A stretch of DNA of 64,000 nt from a virus. Under the pieces are notes generated by a model that saw only the letters and a program-made list of their open reading frames with translations, was not told the origin of the DNA and searched no databases. Below, one piece after another: positions 1-7,601 of this stretch. The stretch spans positions 27,435 to 91,434 of the IMG/VR virus record IMGVR_UViG_3300018005_000012; one strand, written 5' to 3'. Position 1 is the stretch's first letter. Every line of letters begins with the position of its first letter. The translations under genes and the position numbers were made by a program.

Positions 1-255
1 AACATAGGCAGGCCCACCCATATCCACAATCTTTGCTGGAGCCGCACCACCCCCATACCCTATGTATTGGACATCAGCATACAAAACCAACTGAGTGTAA
101 GCCTTTAGAGAGAGAAAATTATATTGAATAGAGTAACCAGAGATGGGAGAACATCCACCGATACAAGAGAGATTTGAAGTGAAGATAGGAAGTTTCGTAT
201 TCTGAACTAAAGGCCCACCTCTGCCAGCGAATCTAATCGGATTTTTGAGAACCAC
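1..255 (-). CDS. Partial protein of unknown function (C-terminus off window)
   Basis: An open frame of 85 codons runs off the left edge on the minus strand. It has no ATG. The best start is GTG at 255, two bases after the stop of the ATPase gene (258), so it is probably the next gene of that operon. The visible part is Gly-rich, low in charge and beta-prone (GRGGPLVQN, IGYGGGAAPAKIVDMGG), which suits a structural or surface protein. No family is recognised. Codon choice resembles the neighbours. Confidence 0.55.
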   Translation of the reverse strand, partial: MVLKNPIRFAGRGGPLVQNTKLPIFTSNLSCIGGCSPISGYSIQYNFLSLKAYTQLVLYADVQYIGYGGGAAPAKIVDMGGPAYV

Positions 256-257
256 GT

Positions 258-2198
258 TTATCGCCCTGCATGGGTGTTAAGATGATTGAGATAGTCTTTC
301 TCATACTTGAAAGCCTGCCCATCGAACTCACAACGGAAGGCCCCCTCTTGCTTCTCTGCCTCTGGTTCTTCAGTGGGTTCCTCTTCAGGTGGCTCTCCTT
401 CAGGTGGGAGTTCGGGTTCCTTACCCCCCTCGCCAATAGATGGCGTGGGTGGCCCCTTCTCCTTTGGCTCGCTAGGTTCCTTCCCCTTCTCTGGCTCTGG
501 CTCTTTGCCCTTCTCCTTATCCTTCCCCTTCGGCTTCTTGGGTGGAGTAGGCTTTGCAGTAGGCTTGGTAGTAGGCTTCTCAGGAACCTTACCCACCCAC
601 ATCTGTTCTCCATTGTGGAAGAGGATGGCCTCAAACTCCTGAAGGTCACGGAAGACTGTTTCATCCTGTGCAAACCAATCAATCAGAACGTCCAAGTCCT
701 GAGGTAGAATGTGTTGGAAAGTGAAGATGTAGGGCGAGTTGGCTAGGATGTCCTTGTTAACATCAGCCGTTCTTCGAGCCGCAAAGATGCCGCCCACATT
801 GTAGTTACGACCAACGTTGACCAACTCATTGAGCATACTTCCGGGCTTGGAGTTGTAACGGTCAACCTCGTCCAACACTATCATACAATCTCCTCTCTCC
901 AATGCTGCATAGATTATCTCATCTACACCCGCTTGGTCGGAAGGCGTGACCTGATGATAGTCTATGTTTGGCTGACCATTATACTCAGCAAAATTACCAA
1001 GAGCATCCAATAGGATAAACTGATAGTCCTTAAGGATGTCCGATAGAAGCACCTTGATGAGATTGGTCTTGCCCGAACCCGTCTTACCGAGTATGGTAAT
1101 CTTGTCCGAGACATCAACCTCAAGTTTGGGCTTCTCTTTGCTCTTCGCTTCTACAGTCGCAGGGTCAGTGCCAGCGACCTTCTGGGCCTCTGGCGAGAGT
1201 TGGGACTCAGGCTCCTTGCCCTTATCCTTCTCTGCAATGCGTGGGTCTTTGAGTTCCTCGGTTTTCCGACCTTGATATTCGCTATGACCACACTCATCGC
1301 AAATCCATGAGTTTGTATCTCCACCATAATAAGACATCGCACCCCCACATTCAGGACAGACCACTTCCTCGCTCTTAGACTGCCCTTCTTTTTGCTCTTT
1401 GATAACCTCGTTACAATCTGCACAGTTGTTAGGGCAGACATCATTATCCATAACACACTCTACACAAGAAGGTTCACAATCCAAAGAATATTCTTTCTTA
1501 CCATAGGTTTTTGATTCCCAATCTCGTTGTGGAAAACAGGTAGGGCATTCGGCATATCTTCCTTCATGATGCAGTATCTTGTGTTCTTCCTCACTGAACT
1601 GGGCTTCGCCTGTGAACTCTGAACTCTCTTCCTGAAGTTCGTCTCCATTATCTTCATCTGGCCCAAACTCCAATTCAATGAAGTCTTCAACATCTCCAAT
1701 TGGATACGAGTAACCACACTGAGAGCAAACCCACTTCCCCGCCTTCAGTGCGTCTGCTTGCTCTTCTGGCCCCATAGCCCACGGAAAGCCACAGTCGGGA
1801 CAATCGAAGAGAATGTAATCATCAACATCGCCCTCTCCCTTACCAGTAGGTGCTGTCATTTGAGTGCTAGTAGGAGTGAATTGGCTCTGAGTGAATGGAC
1901 TAACATTCTGTTGTGTAGTGGGGTTCAATTGCTGAGAAGGGTCGCCTTGGCTCTGTCCTTCCCAACCCTGTCCTGTTGAAGCGTCACCCTGCTCACCATA
2001 CCACTTCTCTTTCCATTCTGGATGATGCTGAAGAACGTGCTTGTCCATGTCCTCACTAGCCATCTCAGCCAAGTCCTGCCCACAGTCTGGGCAGACGGTA
2101 TCAGAAGACGACTGTTCAAATCTAACAGGGTCAGAAGGCTTGGAGCCAACACGGTGGTTAGGCCAATCTAAGACTTTCCTCACACTTTTGTCACTCAA
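258..2198 (-). CDS. Zinc-finger protein with HerA/FtsK-like ATPase domain
   Basis: 646 residues. The N-terminal half is a string of zinc motifs: a C2H2 finger (CPDCG...HVLQHH, about residues 35-60), a ribbon (CPDCG/CSQCG, 130-165), a Cys cluster (about 215-270) and another ribbon (CPECGG/CDECG, 280-305). A P-loop ATPase follows: Walker A ILGKTGSGKTN near 370 and Walker B CMIVLDEVDRY near 438, then a segment (GIFAARRTADVNKDIL) typical of HerA/VirB4/FtsK-type DNA-pumping ATPases. A Pro/Lys/Glu-rich linker (about 540-615) ends in a degenerate finger. The start is TTG with GGTGAT just upstream, overlapping the stop of the HNH gene before it. DNA translocation or packaging support is inferred; terL is separate at 32606. 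Confidence 0.8.
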   Translation of the reverse strand: MSDKSVRKVLDWPNHRVGSKPSDPVRFEQSSSDTVCPDCGQDLAEMASEDMDKHVLQHHPEWKEKWYGEQGDASTGQGWEGQSQGDPSQQLNPTTQQNVSPFTQSQFTPTSTQMTAPTGKGEGDVDDYILFDCPDCGFPWAMGPEEQADALKAGKWVCSQCGYSYPIGDVEDFIELEFGPDEDNGDELQEESSEFTGEAQFSEEEHKILHHEGRYAECPTCFPQRDWESKTYGKKEYSLDCEPSCVECVMDNDVCPNNCADCNEVIKEQKEGQSKSEEVVCPECGGAMSYYGGDTNSWICDECGHSEYQGRKTEELKDPRIAEKDKGKEPESQLSPEAQKVAGTDPATVEAKSKEKPKLEVDVSDKITILGKTGSGKTNLIKVLLSDILKDYQFILLDALGNFAEYNGQPNIDYHQVTPSDQAGVDEIIYAALERGDCMIVLDEVDRYNSKPGSMLNELVNVGRNYNVGGIFAARRTADVNKDILANSPYIFTFQHILPQDLDVLIDWFAQDETVFRDLQEFEAILFHNGEQMWVGKVPEKPTTKPTAKPTPPKKPKGKDKEKGKEPEPEKGKEPSEPKEKGPPTPSIGEGGKEPELPPEGEPPEEEPTEEPEAEKQEGAFRCEFDGQAFKYEKDYLNHLNTHAGR

Positions 2199-2550
2199 CT
2201 TGTATCACCAAATAGTTGCTTGCCATTCTAAGCAGATTCGGGTCATCTTTGAAACACCCAAGACCACGATTGCAGTTTTCACATAAGACCCCTCTCAATT
2301 TGTTGGTCTTATGGTCGTGGTCGAGATGCTTGTTACGACCTTCAACTTCTACTCCACAAATCATACAATGAGAACTTGAATCGTAAACTGCTTGTGCTTC
2401 TTTCACATTCAATCCTCTAGTTTTCCAAGCACCGTGCCTTCCATTGAACTTCACACGCTCTGGATTCAAGGCTTTCCATTGTCTTAAATACTCTGGATTC
2501 TGCCTTCCATCAGGAAGCGAGTATGGAACCGTTGGTCTCTTATCAGACAT
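2191..2550 (-). CDS. HNH endonuclease, endonuclease VII-like (homing)
   Basis: 119 residues with CMICGVEVE, then the HNH core LDHDHKTNKLRGVLCENCN, typical of the recombination endonuclease VII family (two CxxC zinc pairs around DHDH). An A/T box lies 29 nt before ATG 2550. It is the first gene of the unit and its end overlaps the TTG start of the ATPase gene, so it has been inserted between the operon promoter and the ATPase. Related free-standing genes lie at 31812, 48648, 53909 and 55656, which suggests a mobile, homing-type gene rather than a resolvase. Confidence 0.88.
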   Translation of the reverse strand: MSDKRPTVPYSLPDGRQNPEYLRQWKALNPERVKFNGRHGAWKTRGLNVKEAQAVYDSSSHCMICGVEVEGRNKHLDHDHKTNKLRGVLCENCNRGLGCFKDDPNLLRMASNYLVIQVE

Positions 2551-2574
2551 ACTACATTGAATAAGCCCCTTCTC

Positions 2575-2583
2575 CTATTTAAA
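2575..2583 (-). promoter_or_regulatory. TATA box for the HNH-ATPase operon
   Basis: TTTAAATAG on the minus strand, centred 29 nt upstream of ATG 2550. It is back to back with the portal promoter. Confidence 0.75.
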
Positions 2584-2610
2584 CGTAGCCACTCCCTCGT
2601 AACGCAAACT

Positions 2611-2619
2611 CTTATAAAG
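2611..2619 (+). promoter_or_regulatory. TATA box for the portal gene
   Basis: CTTATAAAG centred 29 nt upstream of ATG 2644. The closer TTTAAATATAG at 2632-2642 is too near the start codon to direct a leaderless transcript beginning there. Confidence 0.7.
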
Positions 2620-2643
2620 GAGAAACGCCACTTTAAATATAGT

Positions 2644-4542
2644 ATGTCTGATAACTCCACCGATGACAAACCGAGAGATAACGTCATCACTGGCACACTG
2701 AAACGTCTGGGGTTCATCTCAGCCGCACCAAACAATCTGGTGACAGGAAAAGGATTGAGCGACCCAACTGCCCAAGCATCCTACAAGCCGCCCTTGGAAT
2801 CTCAGTTAGGACAGATTGATAGGGGTGAGGCGTGGTGGAGAGACTTCGCTTGGGAAGAGTATGCGACCAAAGACCTGCCCGGTCTCGGTCTAGGCTTCAC
2901 GGTCTACCCGTATGTTGCCGTCTGGGAGAAGATATGGGGAGCCGTCCCTACCGAAGACTACGAGAAGTATAAACAATACTACGTTCAGGAGCCGTTCATC
3001 AGAGCCACGATAGACTTCCACACACAGATGACTATCTCACAGGGCTATGAGTTGGACTACCCACTCGCTACTGTAGTGAAGGACGTTAAGGCTTTCCTTG
3101 ACAGACACGATTTCGTCAATCTACTGAAGGTCATGGTGAAGGATATGCTCGTCTTCGGTAACTCCTACACAGAGGTTGTCAGAACTTGGTTCTGCCACGA
3201 GACGGGTCACGACCTACAGGAACTAAGGATTTCCTATGAGACACAGGGAAAGGATGGAGAACCGGGATACTGGTGGACAGACAGAGTGGACGTTGCCGAT
3301 AAGCACAACAAGTTGTATCCGACCCACAAGTTGGAGAACCCCTATGGTGAGATTACCCGCTTCAAGCCACTCGACCCCATGTATATGCGTGTCAGAAGGG
3401 ATGCCTACGGAACCATCCTTGGGTATGTCCAGTATTACGTTTTTCCGTTGGTCACGTTCTTGGCTGACGAGATAGTTCACCTAAGATATATGCCTACCTC
3501 TTGGACTTACGAATCAGTCTACGGAGTTTCAATGCTGAGACCTATCCTCTTCCATCAGGAACTCATGAAGAACTATGAGCAAACGATGGGAGCCATCATG
3601 AATGTCTTCCTGAAACCGATGTTCCTAGTCCATGTTGGCACTTCAGATAACGGCCTGCCTACAGGAGAAGTAACCAACCAACAGTATAATGCGGTAAGGA
3701 GATACTTCCAGTCGAGCCAGCCCGGACAGTCCATCGTAATCAGAGCCTCAAGTCCCGTGAAGGTAGAGCCAATCAACCCACCCATTGACAGAATGCAGAC
3801 CACATCCTTCTGGCTTCAGTGGTTACACAACATGAGAACCTACGCCCTATCTGTTCCCAAGTTCTTCACCGACCCTGCTGGACTCAACAGAGCCACAGCC
3901 CAGACAGTAGAGAGAGGATACTTTACTTTCATCAGTTCCAACCGCCAGTCCTTGAACAGCCAACTAGAACGGAGCATCATGATAATGGTGTTGAAGTCGC
4001 TCTATGGTAAGGTTGCAGACGAACTCATCCATGAGTATGATGTGCCCAAGTTTATCTGGAAACCAGTGAAAGAGGACTCCCTAGAGGACAAAGCAAAAAC
4101 TTATTTACCCCTCTACGCAAGCCGTATCCTGACAAGAGATGAAGTCAGAAAGGCACTCGGCTTTGAGCCACTGGATGAGGAAGCGTTGGAACAGGAGATA
4201 GGTGAGACAATGCCACCTATGGCTCAGACAGGAGCAGGAGCACCCGGAGTGACACATGAAGGAACACCGACCTTCGGTAGTCCAGATGAGAAGATGGCCA
4301 CAAGACCGCCTGACGTTGGTGTATCGCCAAACGTAGGAGCCGAACCAGAATGGGGAGCAGACATGGCAGAGAAGACCGAACAAGGAGAAAGACTAACAGA
4401 GGTAGAAGACGACATAGATGCCTTGAGACAGGAGTTTAGTGCTCTTAAGAGAGAGGCACAAGGCTTGTTAGATATGCCCACTACAGAGGACATAGAAAAG
4501 AATCTAACAGAAATGAAGAAACGGCTTGGCGGGAAGCAATGA
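2644..4542 (+). CDS. Portal protein
   Basis: 632 residues, a usual size for a siphovirus/myovirus portal. It has the portal-type core: WEKIWGAVPTEDYEKYK, then FIRATIDFHTQMTISQGYEL, LVFGNSYTEVVR, the long stem/clip segment and the crown helix around PKFFTDPAGLNRATAQTVE (the 'Q/R-A-T' region of HK97-type portals). The C-terminal 120 residues are acidic and coiled-coil-like. In-frame ATGs exist upstream to 2557, but 2644 fits the promoter spacing. The portal is the DNA entry vertex of the capsid and the docking site for terminase and connectors. It is followed by a 47-residue gene with an ATGA overlap. Confidence 0.9.
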   Translation: MSDNSTDDKPRDNVITGTLKRLGFISAAPNNLVTGKGLSDPTAQASYKPPLESQLGQIDRGEAWWRDFAWEEYATKDLPGLGLGFTVYPYVAVWEKIWGAVPTEDYEKYKQYYVQEPFIRATIDFHTQMTISQGYELDYPLATVVKDVKAFLDRHDFVNLLKVMVKDMLVFGNSYTEVVRTWFCHETGHDLQELRISYETQGKDGEPGYWWTDRVDVADKHNKLYPTHKLENPYGEITRFKPLDPMYMRVRRDAYGTILGYVQYYVFPLVTFLADEIVHLRYMPTSWTYESVYGVSMLRPILFHQELMKNYEQTMGAIMNVFLKPMFLVHVGTSDNGLPTGEVTNQQYNAVRRYFQSSQPGQSIVIRASSPVKVEPINPPIDRMQTTSFWLQWLHNMRTYALSVPKFFTDPAGLNRATAQTVERGYFTFISSNRQSLNSQLERSIMIMVLKSLYGKVADELIHEYDVPKFIWKPVKEDSLEDKAKTYLPLYASRILTRDEVRKALGFEPLDEEALEQEIGETMPPMAQTGAGAPGVTHEGTPTFGSPDEKMATRPPDVGVSPNVGAEPEWGADMAEKTEQGERLTEVEDDIDALRQEFSALKREAQGLLDMPTTEDIEKNLTEMKKRLGGKQ

Positions 4543-4682
4543 AAAGCGACAATGAGACGTTCTTCGCTTGCATTCGCCACCCCTGTTCTCTAACCTTTAG
4601 AGAGGTTTTCTTTCTGATACATCTAGGTTTCGAGCCATGCCCAATGTGCGGCTGTCCTTTAGGTTCTCACAAAGAAGTGTGA
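4539..4682 (+). CDS. Small Cys-rich protein (47 aa)
   Basis: Starts with ATGA overlapping the portal stop, which indicates translational coupling. It contains CIRHPC and CPMCGCP, a likely single zinc site. No family is recognised. A short inverted repeat with a T-rich tail (about 4584-4612) lies inside the frame and may be a weak terminator. The frame is supported by the exact overlap and by the paired Cys motifs. Confidence 0.55.
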   Translation: MKSDNETFFACIRHPCSLTFREVFFLIHLGFEPCPMCGCPLGSHKEV

Positions 4683-4688
4683 GAATCC

Positions 4689-4697
4689 TTTTATACC
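4689..4697 (+). promoter_or_regulatory. TATA box for the OB-fold gene
   Basis: TTTTATACC centred 26 nt upstream of ATG 4719; this favours ATG 4719 over GTG 4713. Confidence 0.65.
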
Positions 4698-4718
4698 CTG
4701 CTACAGTAGGGGGTGGTA

Positions 4719-5558
4719 ATGACGCAACCTACAATCGAGGAAATGCTCCGCAAATACCCCGCCCTCAAACGGTTTGAGAGCAACCCAGACGCAGTTCGCC
4801 AACTCTTCGCAGAACTCAATCCTAAGAAGAGCCTCTCTGATTTAGGAGAGGGAGACTATGTGAATGGGATTGATGTCCTGATTGTGAGAGTCATTGGCAC
4901 ATCCTACTATGTGGGATGTCCAGTGTGCTACCGCAAGAAGGAAGGCGTTGAGATTGGCACATCATTCGACTGCACCGATGTCAAGTGCCATACACAGAGA
5001 GTCGCAACCAAACTGACCAAGTGGACACTGCTAGGTGGAGACGAAAAGACAAAGGCCATTCTCGACTTCCCACCCTTCGCCTACAAGATAGAAGACGGAA
5101 ACGAATACTTGGCGAAGGTTGTCAACATCAAAGGAAGAGTGCAAAAGATGACCGACCAAAAGCAGAATGGACAGGTGGTAGGGAAGACCCCCGTAATCAT
5201 GGTGAGAGACATGACTGTTGTCTCAGACATAAGAGACGCAGAAGTGGAACCTCTCGCAGAGATAATCACCAAATCTACGTTGGCAGAAGCCGCCCAAATA
5301 CCGTTGACTCCGACTGCCACAGCACCTACTCAAGCGTCTCCACCTGCTCCACCCGTCCCAACCATCCCCGAAGCCAAACTCAAAGCGTTCAACACTTGGA
5401 TGACCATCATGAAGACGGTGACAGATGCCCAACTGAAGAACCACGTTGAGAACAACCTCAAGTTGAAGTTGGATGACGTTCTGCCTCTTGTGGACAAGCA
5501 CTTCCTAGACAACAACCAGACAACCGTATTTACGCTGAGACCTGAACCTACACACTGA
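4719..5558 (+). CDS. Probable OB-fold, zinc-containing ssDNA-binding protein (RPA-like)
   Basis: 279 residues. A helical N-terminus (about 1-40) precedes a beta-rich OB-like domain (about 45-165) that contains a four-Cys zinc loop (CPVCYRK ... CTDVKC). A Pro/Ala/Thr linker and a helical C-terminus (about 210-265) follow. An OB fold interrupted by a zinc loop is the pattern of archaeal RPA-type single-strand binding proteins. The virus has an otherwise nearly complete replication set, and no other SSB candidate is visible here. The assignment is by pattern only; a translation-type or structural OB protein is possible. Confidence 0.5.
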   Translation: MTQPTIEEMLRKYPALKRFESNPDAVRQLFAELNPKKSLSDLGEGDYVNGIDVLIVRVIGTSYYVGCPVCYRKKEGVEIGTSFDCTDVKCHTQRVATKLTKWTLLGGDEKTKAILDFPPFAYKIEDGNEYLAKVVNIKGRVQKMTDQKQNGQVVGKTPVIMVRDMTVVSDIRDAEVEPLAEIITKSTLAEAAQIPLTPTATAPTQASPPAPPVPTIPEAKLKAFNTWMTIMKTVTDAQLKNHVENNLKLKLDDVLPLVDKHFLDNNQTTVFTLRPEPTH

Positions 5559-5578
5559 GGTTCGGGTCTTCCCCTTTT
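5540..5578 (+). terminator. Stem-loop terminator after the OB-fold gene
   Basis: Arms ACCTGAACCT (5540-5549) and AGGTTCGGGT (5558-5567) pair over 10 bp with one G-U, followed by CTTCCCCTTTTCT. The stem overlaps the end of the coding region. Confidence 0.55.
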
Positions 5579-5587
5579 CTGAACACC

Positions 5588-5596
5588 TTTAAATAG
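5588..5596 (+). promoter_or_regulatory. TATA box for the JAMM gene
   Basis: TTTAAATAG centred 29 nt upstream of ATG 5621. Confidence 0.75.
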
Positions 5597-5620
5597 TCCC
5601 GTCACTCTTATCTCCTTAGT

Positions 5621-6712
5621 ATGCAACCGCCTTACGCACCTGCATCGCCCCAACAGCCAGCACCGAAGCAGGGCCAGCCGAACTATCCTAACATCGAGAA
5701 GTTCAATGAAGAGCAACCCAAAGGGCCATGTGCACTTTGCGACCAACCGTGGGAAAATCATTGGACTATAGACGACCATGAGTATATGCCACTAAAGACG
5801 GAAGAGCCAGCCCCTAGTGATGTTTGTCAAGAATGTGGAGACTTGCTTTCAGTAGAAGAGATAGAAAAGGGTGAGATATACTGTTCTAACTGTAAAACCG
5901 ATGTTATGGAGAAACAGGAACCAGACCCTAGCAATCCTGATAGAGAGTTGGACACTGACCCTGAGATTCCAGAGCCAGTAGAGCCGGGTGAGGACGAGGA
6001 CGAGAAGAAGCCTTTTGACGGTAAGCCAGTCACAACCGAAGGGCTAGAGGTTCCAGACAAGATTGAGATACCTGAGAGGCTCTACAACGACCTGATGATG
6101 ATGATTGAATACTCCGTGAGTAATGACAATGAAGCGGGTGGCTTCCTCATAGTTGCCAAGCATGGTGAACTAGGTGTAGTGGGAGAGCAGTTTGGGAAGG
6201 ACAGGGAGATAGTGCTGGAGCCTAACGAGCAACTCCATGAAGGGGAGTCTCTCATTGGAACAGTCCATATGCACCCCGTAACTCCAACGGCCAGCACTGG
6301 CGATGTCTCTGGTTACTTGGGCGATGAAAACGAGAAGGTCATGGTGGTCGTGGGACAGGACAAGTCTATCAACTTCTTCTTCAAGACCCCCTTCACAGCC
6401 GAAGGAGACTACGGAGAGGAGATAAGCGACAACTTCGAGCAGGAAGACATGGATATGCTGGCCGAAGGGCTAGGCTTCATCTGGTATCGGGGCGAGGAAT
6501 CGGACAGGACTACCCTCAACCTCATGTCCAATACGGTGGACAACGTGGAGTTGAACATCGTAGAAGACGTTTGGCCCGTTGAAGACCTCGTGAAAGGGCT
6601 AGGGATTAAGGGCAGACCTGACATACCGGAAGAGTATTCAACCAAAAAACAGCCACTTCGTCTTCAGATACCGTTCCATCTACACTGCAACGAGAGAAGG
6701 CTAATTGGATAG
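5621..6712 (+). CDS. JAB/JAMM (MPN) metalloprotease-like protein with zinc ribbons
   Basis: 363 residues. A Pro-rich start is followed by CALCDQPWENHW and a CQECG...CSNC ribbon (about 65-90), an acidic linker, then a JAMM domain (about 145-330): the catalytic Glu in EAGGFLIVAK near 170, and HMHPVTPTASTGD near 216 as the HxH...S..D zinc motif. The spacing between HxH and Ser is six residues rather than the usual seven. JAMM proteins cleave isopeptide or ubiquitin-like bonds, and some phage tail-tip proteins carry the fold. It lies near the portal, so roles in virion maturation, tail-tip assembly or removal of host ubiquitin-like modifiers are all possible. The domain assignment is good; the role is open. 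Confidence 0.72.
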   Translation: MQPPYAPASPQQPAPKQGQPNYPNIEKFNEEQPKGPCALCDQPWENHWTIDDHEYMPLKTEEPAPSDVCQECGDLLSVEEIEKGEIYCSNCKTDVMEKQEPDPSNPDRELDTDPEIPEPVEPGEDEDEKKPFDGKPVTTEGLEVPDKIEIPERLYNDLMMMIEYSVSNDNEAGGFLIVAKHGELGVVGEQFGKDREIVLEPNEQLHEGESLIGTVHMHPVTPTASTGDVSGYLGDENEKVMVVVGQDKSINFFFKTPFTAEGDYGEEISDNFEQEDMDMLAEGLGFIWYRGEESDRTTLNLMSNTVDNVELNIVEDVWPVEDLVKGLGIKGRPDIPEEYSTKKQPLRLQIPFHLHCNERRLIG

Positions 6713-6719
6713 CATAATC

Positions 6720-6728
6720 TTTAAATAG
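6720..6728 (+). promoter_or_regulatory. TATA box of a short transcript
   Basis: TTTAAATAG. The sequence 20-25 nt downstream has only overlapping GTG codons opening frames of 7-18 codons (the longest from 6743 to 6799). It may drive a small RNA or a tiny peptide ending at the palindrome at 6802. Confidence 0.45.
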
Positions 6729-6801
6729 TCTGCTACCATAGGGTGTGTGCGAACCATCAGATGTATGACACCCATACTTGCCGTGTGAATGAAGCGTGAT
6801 T

Positions 6802-6820
6802 GGGGGTATAGTATACCCCC
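6802..6820. repeat. Perfect 19-nt palindrome upstream of a membrane-protein gene
   Basis: GGGGGTATAGTATACCCCC: 9-bp arms around a single central G. It ends 11 nt before the TATA box at 6832, where an archaeal repressor or activator could bind. It could also terminate the short transcript from 6720. The half-site GGGGGTAT recurs at 6855-6862 across the ATG of the next gene. Confidence 0.6.
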
Positions 6821-6831
6821 TAAACGCAATG

Positions 6832-6840
6832 TTTAATAGG
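6832..6840 (+). promoter_or_regulatory. TATA box for the small membrane protein
   Basis: TTTAATAGG centred 25 nt upstream of ATG 6861, flanked by the palindrome and by a repeat of its half-site. Confidence 0.6.
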
Positions 6841-6860
6841 TATGAATGTGAAAAGGGGGT

Positions 6861-7100
6861 ATGGTAGCCCTCTCAGACGTTGGGAAATATCTGAAGGAAG
6901 AGGCCAAGTTCCTTGGTGTTACTCTGTTGGCAACAGCCGCAGGGGGCATCGTTGGAGCAGTGATAGCATGGGTCATTTCACTATTCAGTGGAGTGCCCGT
7001 TCTCTCATCGGCAATCGTTCAGCCTGCCTTTGTAGCCCTAGCACCGCTAGGAGCATTGGCTGGCTTTGCGACCTCTTTCATACGCAGGATGTTGGCGTAA
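6861..7100 (+). CDS. Small two-helix membrane protein (holin-like)
   Basis: 79 residues. An amphipathic start (SDVGKYLKEEAKFLG) precedes two hydrophobic segments, about residues 17-42 (LLATAAGGIVGAVIAWVISL) and 50-72, and a short basic tail (RRMLA). Size and topology match class II holins, but any small membrane protein would look similar. It has its own promoter with the flanking palindrome, and a strong terminator overlaps its end, so it forms a monocistronic and probably regulated unit. Confidence 0.65.
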   Translation: MVALSDVGKYLKEEAKFLGVTLLATAAGGIVGAVIAWVISLFSGVPVLSSAIVQPAFVALAPLGALAGFATSFIRRMLA

Positions 7101-7127
7101 GGAAATCTACGCCAACACGGTTTTTTT
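7090..7127 (+). terminator. Strong stem-loop with T tract
   Basis: Perfect 10-bp arms TGTTGGCGTA (7090-7099) and TACGCCAACA (7108-7117), loop of 8, then CGG and seven T. The left arm overlaps the last codons and the stop of the membrane protein gene. Confidence 0.75.
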
Positions 7128-7144
7128 CTAACCTAGCCTATATC

Positions 7145-7153
7145 TTTATATAG
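7145..7153 (+). promoter_or_regulatory. TATA box for the 7175 gene
   Basis: TTTATATAG centred 26 nt before TTG 7175 and 23 nt before GTG 7172; it decides between the two starts in favour of TTG. Confidence 0.6.
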
Positions 7154-7174
7154 GTCACTCTCTAAGGAAATGTG

Positions 7175-7555
7175 TTGCCAAAGAAAACATGGGGTGTTAT
7201 TGAAATTAGAAGAACCACCAGTGGGTGGTGGGATGGAGTTGTCAACATTGAAGCGTTGGTTGAAGCAGTTCCAGAGGTTACGGGGCCACTCTTCGATGTA
7301 GACAATGATAAGGGGCTGAAGCCTATAGCCGCCAGACGAGAAGTGCCAGCCGACAGGTCTTTCATGACTGAGACTCTCTTGAAGGAAATGGGCATCCTTC
7401 ATTACAACGACTCGTGGATAGGCTCGGATGAGATAGAAGAGGTCTTCAGCGTTACAAGACCGAAGAAGGGATGGGCCACCGTCTTCAATCTCATTAAGAA
7501 CTTTGCCTCACAGTATGGCGGAGAGAACGTAAGGCTGATTGTCTGGTTTAGTTAG
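7175..7555 (+). CDS. Hypothetical protein (about 126 aa)
   Basis: Alpha/beta soluble protein, start TTG 7175 (or GTG 7172). Visible pieces are KKTWGVIEIRRT, an acidic middle (PLFDVDNDKGLKP) and a C-terminus ending in VRLIVWFS. No family is recognised. It lies alone between a strong upstream terminator and the promoter of the surface-protein gene. Confidence 0.6.
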   Translation: MPKKTWGVIEIRRTTSGWWDGVVNIEALVEAVPEVTGPLFDVDNDKGLKPIAARREVPADRSFMTETLLKEMGILHYNDSWIGSDEIEEVFSVTRPKKGWATVFNLIKNFASQYGGENVRLIVWFS

Positions 7556-7571
7556 GATTTTGCTTAGAATC

Positions 7572-7580
7572 TTTATATAG
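7572..7580 (+). promoter_or_regulatory. TATA box for the Thr-rich surface protein
   Basis: TTTATATAG centred 26 nt upstream of ATG 7602; AAGGGTAGCCG lies directly before the start. Confidence 0.7.
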
Positions 7581-7601
7581 GTTGCTCACTAAGGGTAGCC
7601 G

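Noticed and set aside
270-707. Leu/Phe-rich plus-strand frames opposite the ATPase C-terminus
   Set aside because: Reverse reading of Glu/Lys/Pro codons; no promoter at the right distance.
7170-7300. ATG 7170 opening a frame of about 43 codons
   Set aside because: Poor codon pattern compared with the overlapping 126-codon frame from TTG 7175, and only 21 nt from the TATA centre.
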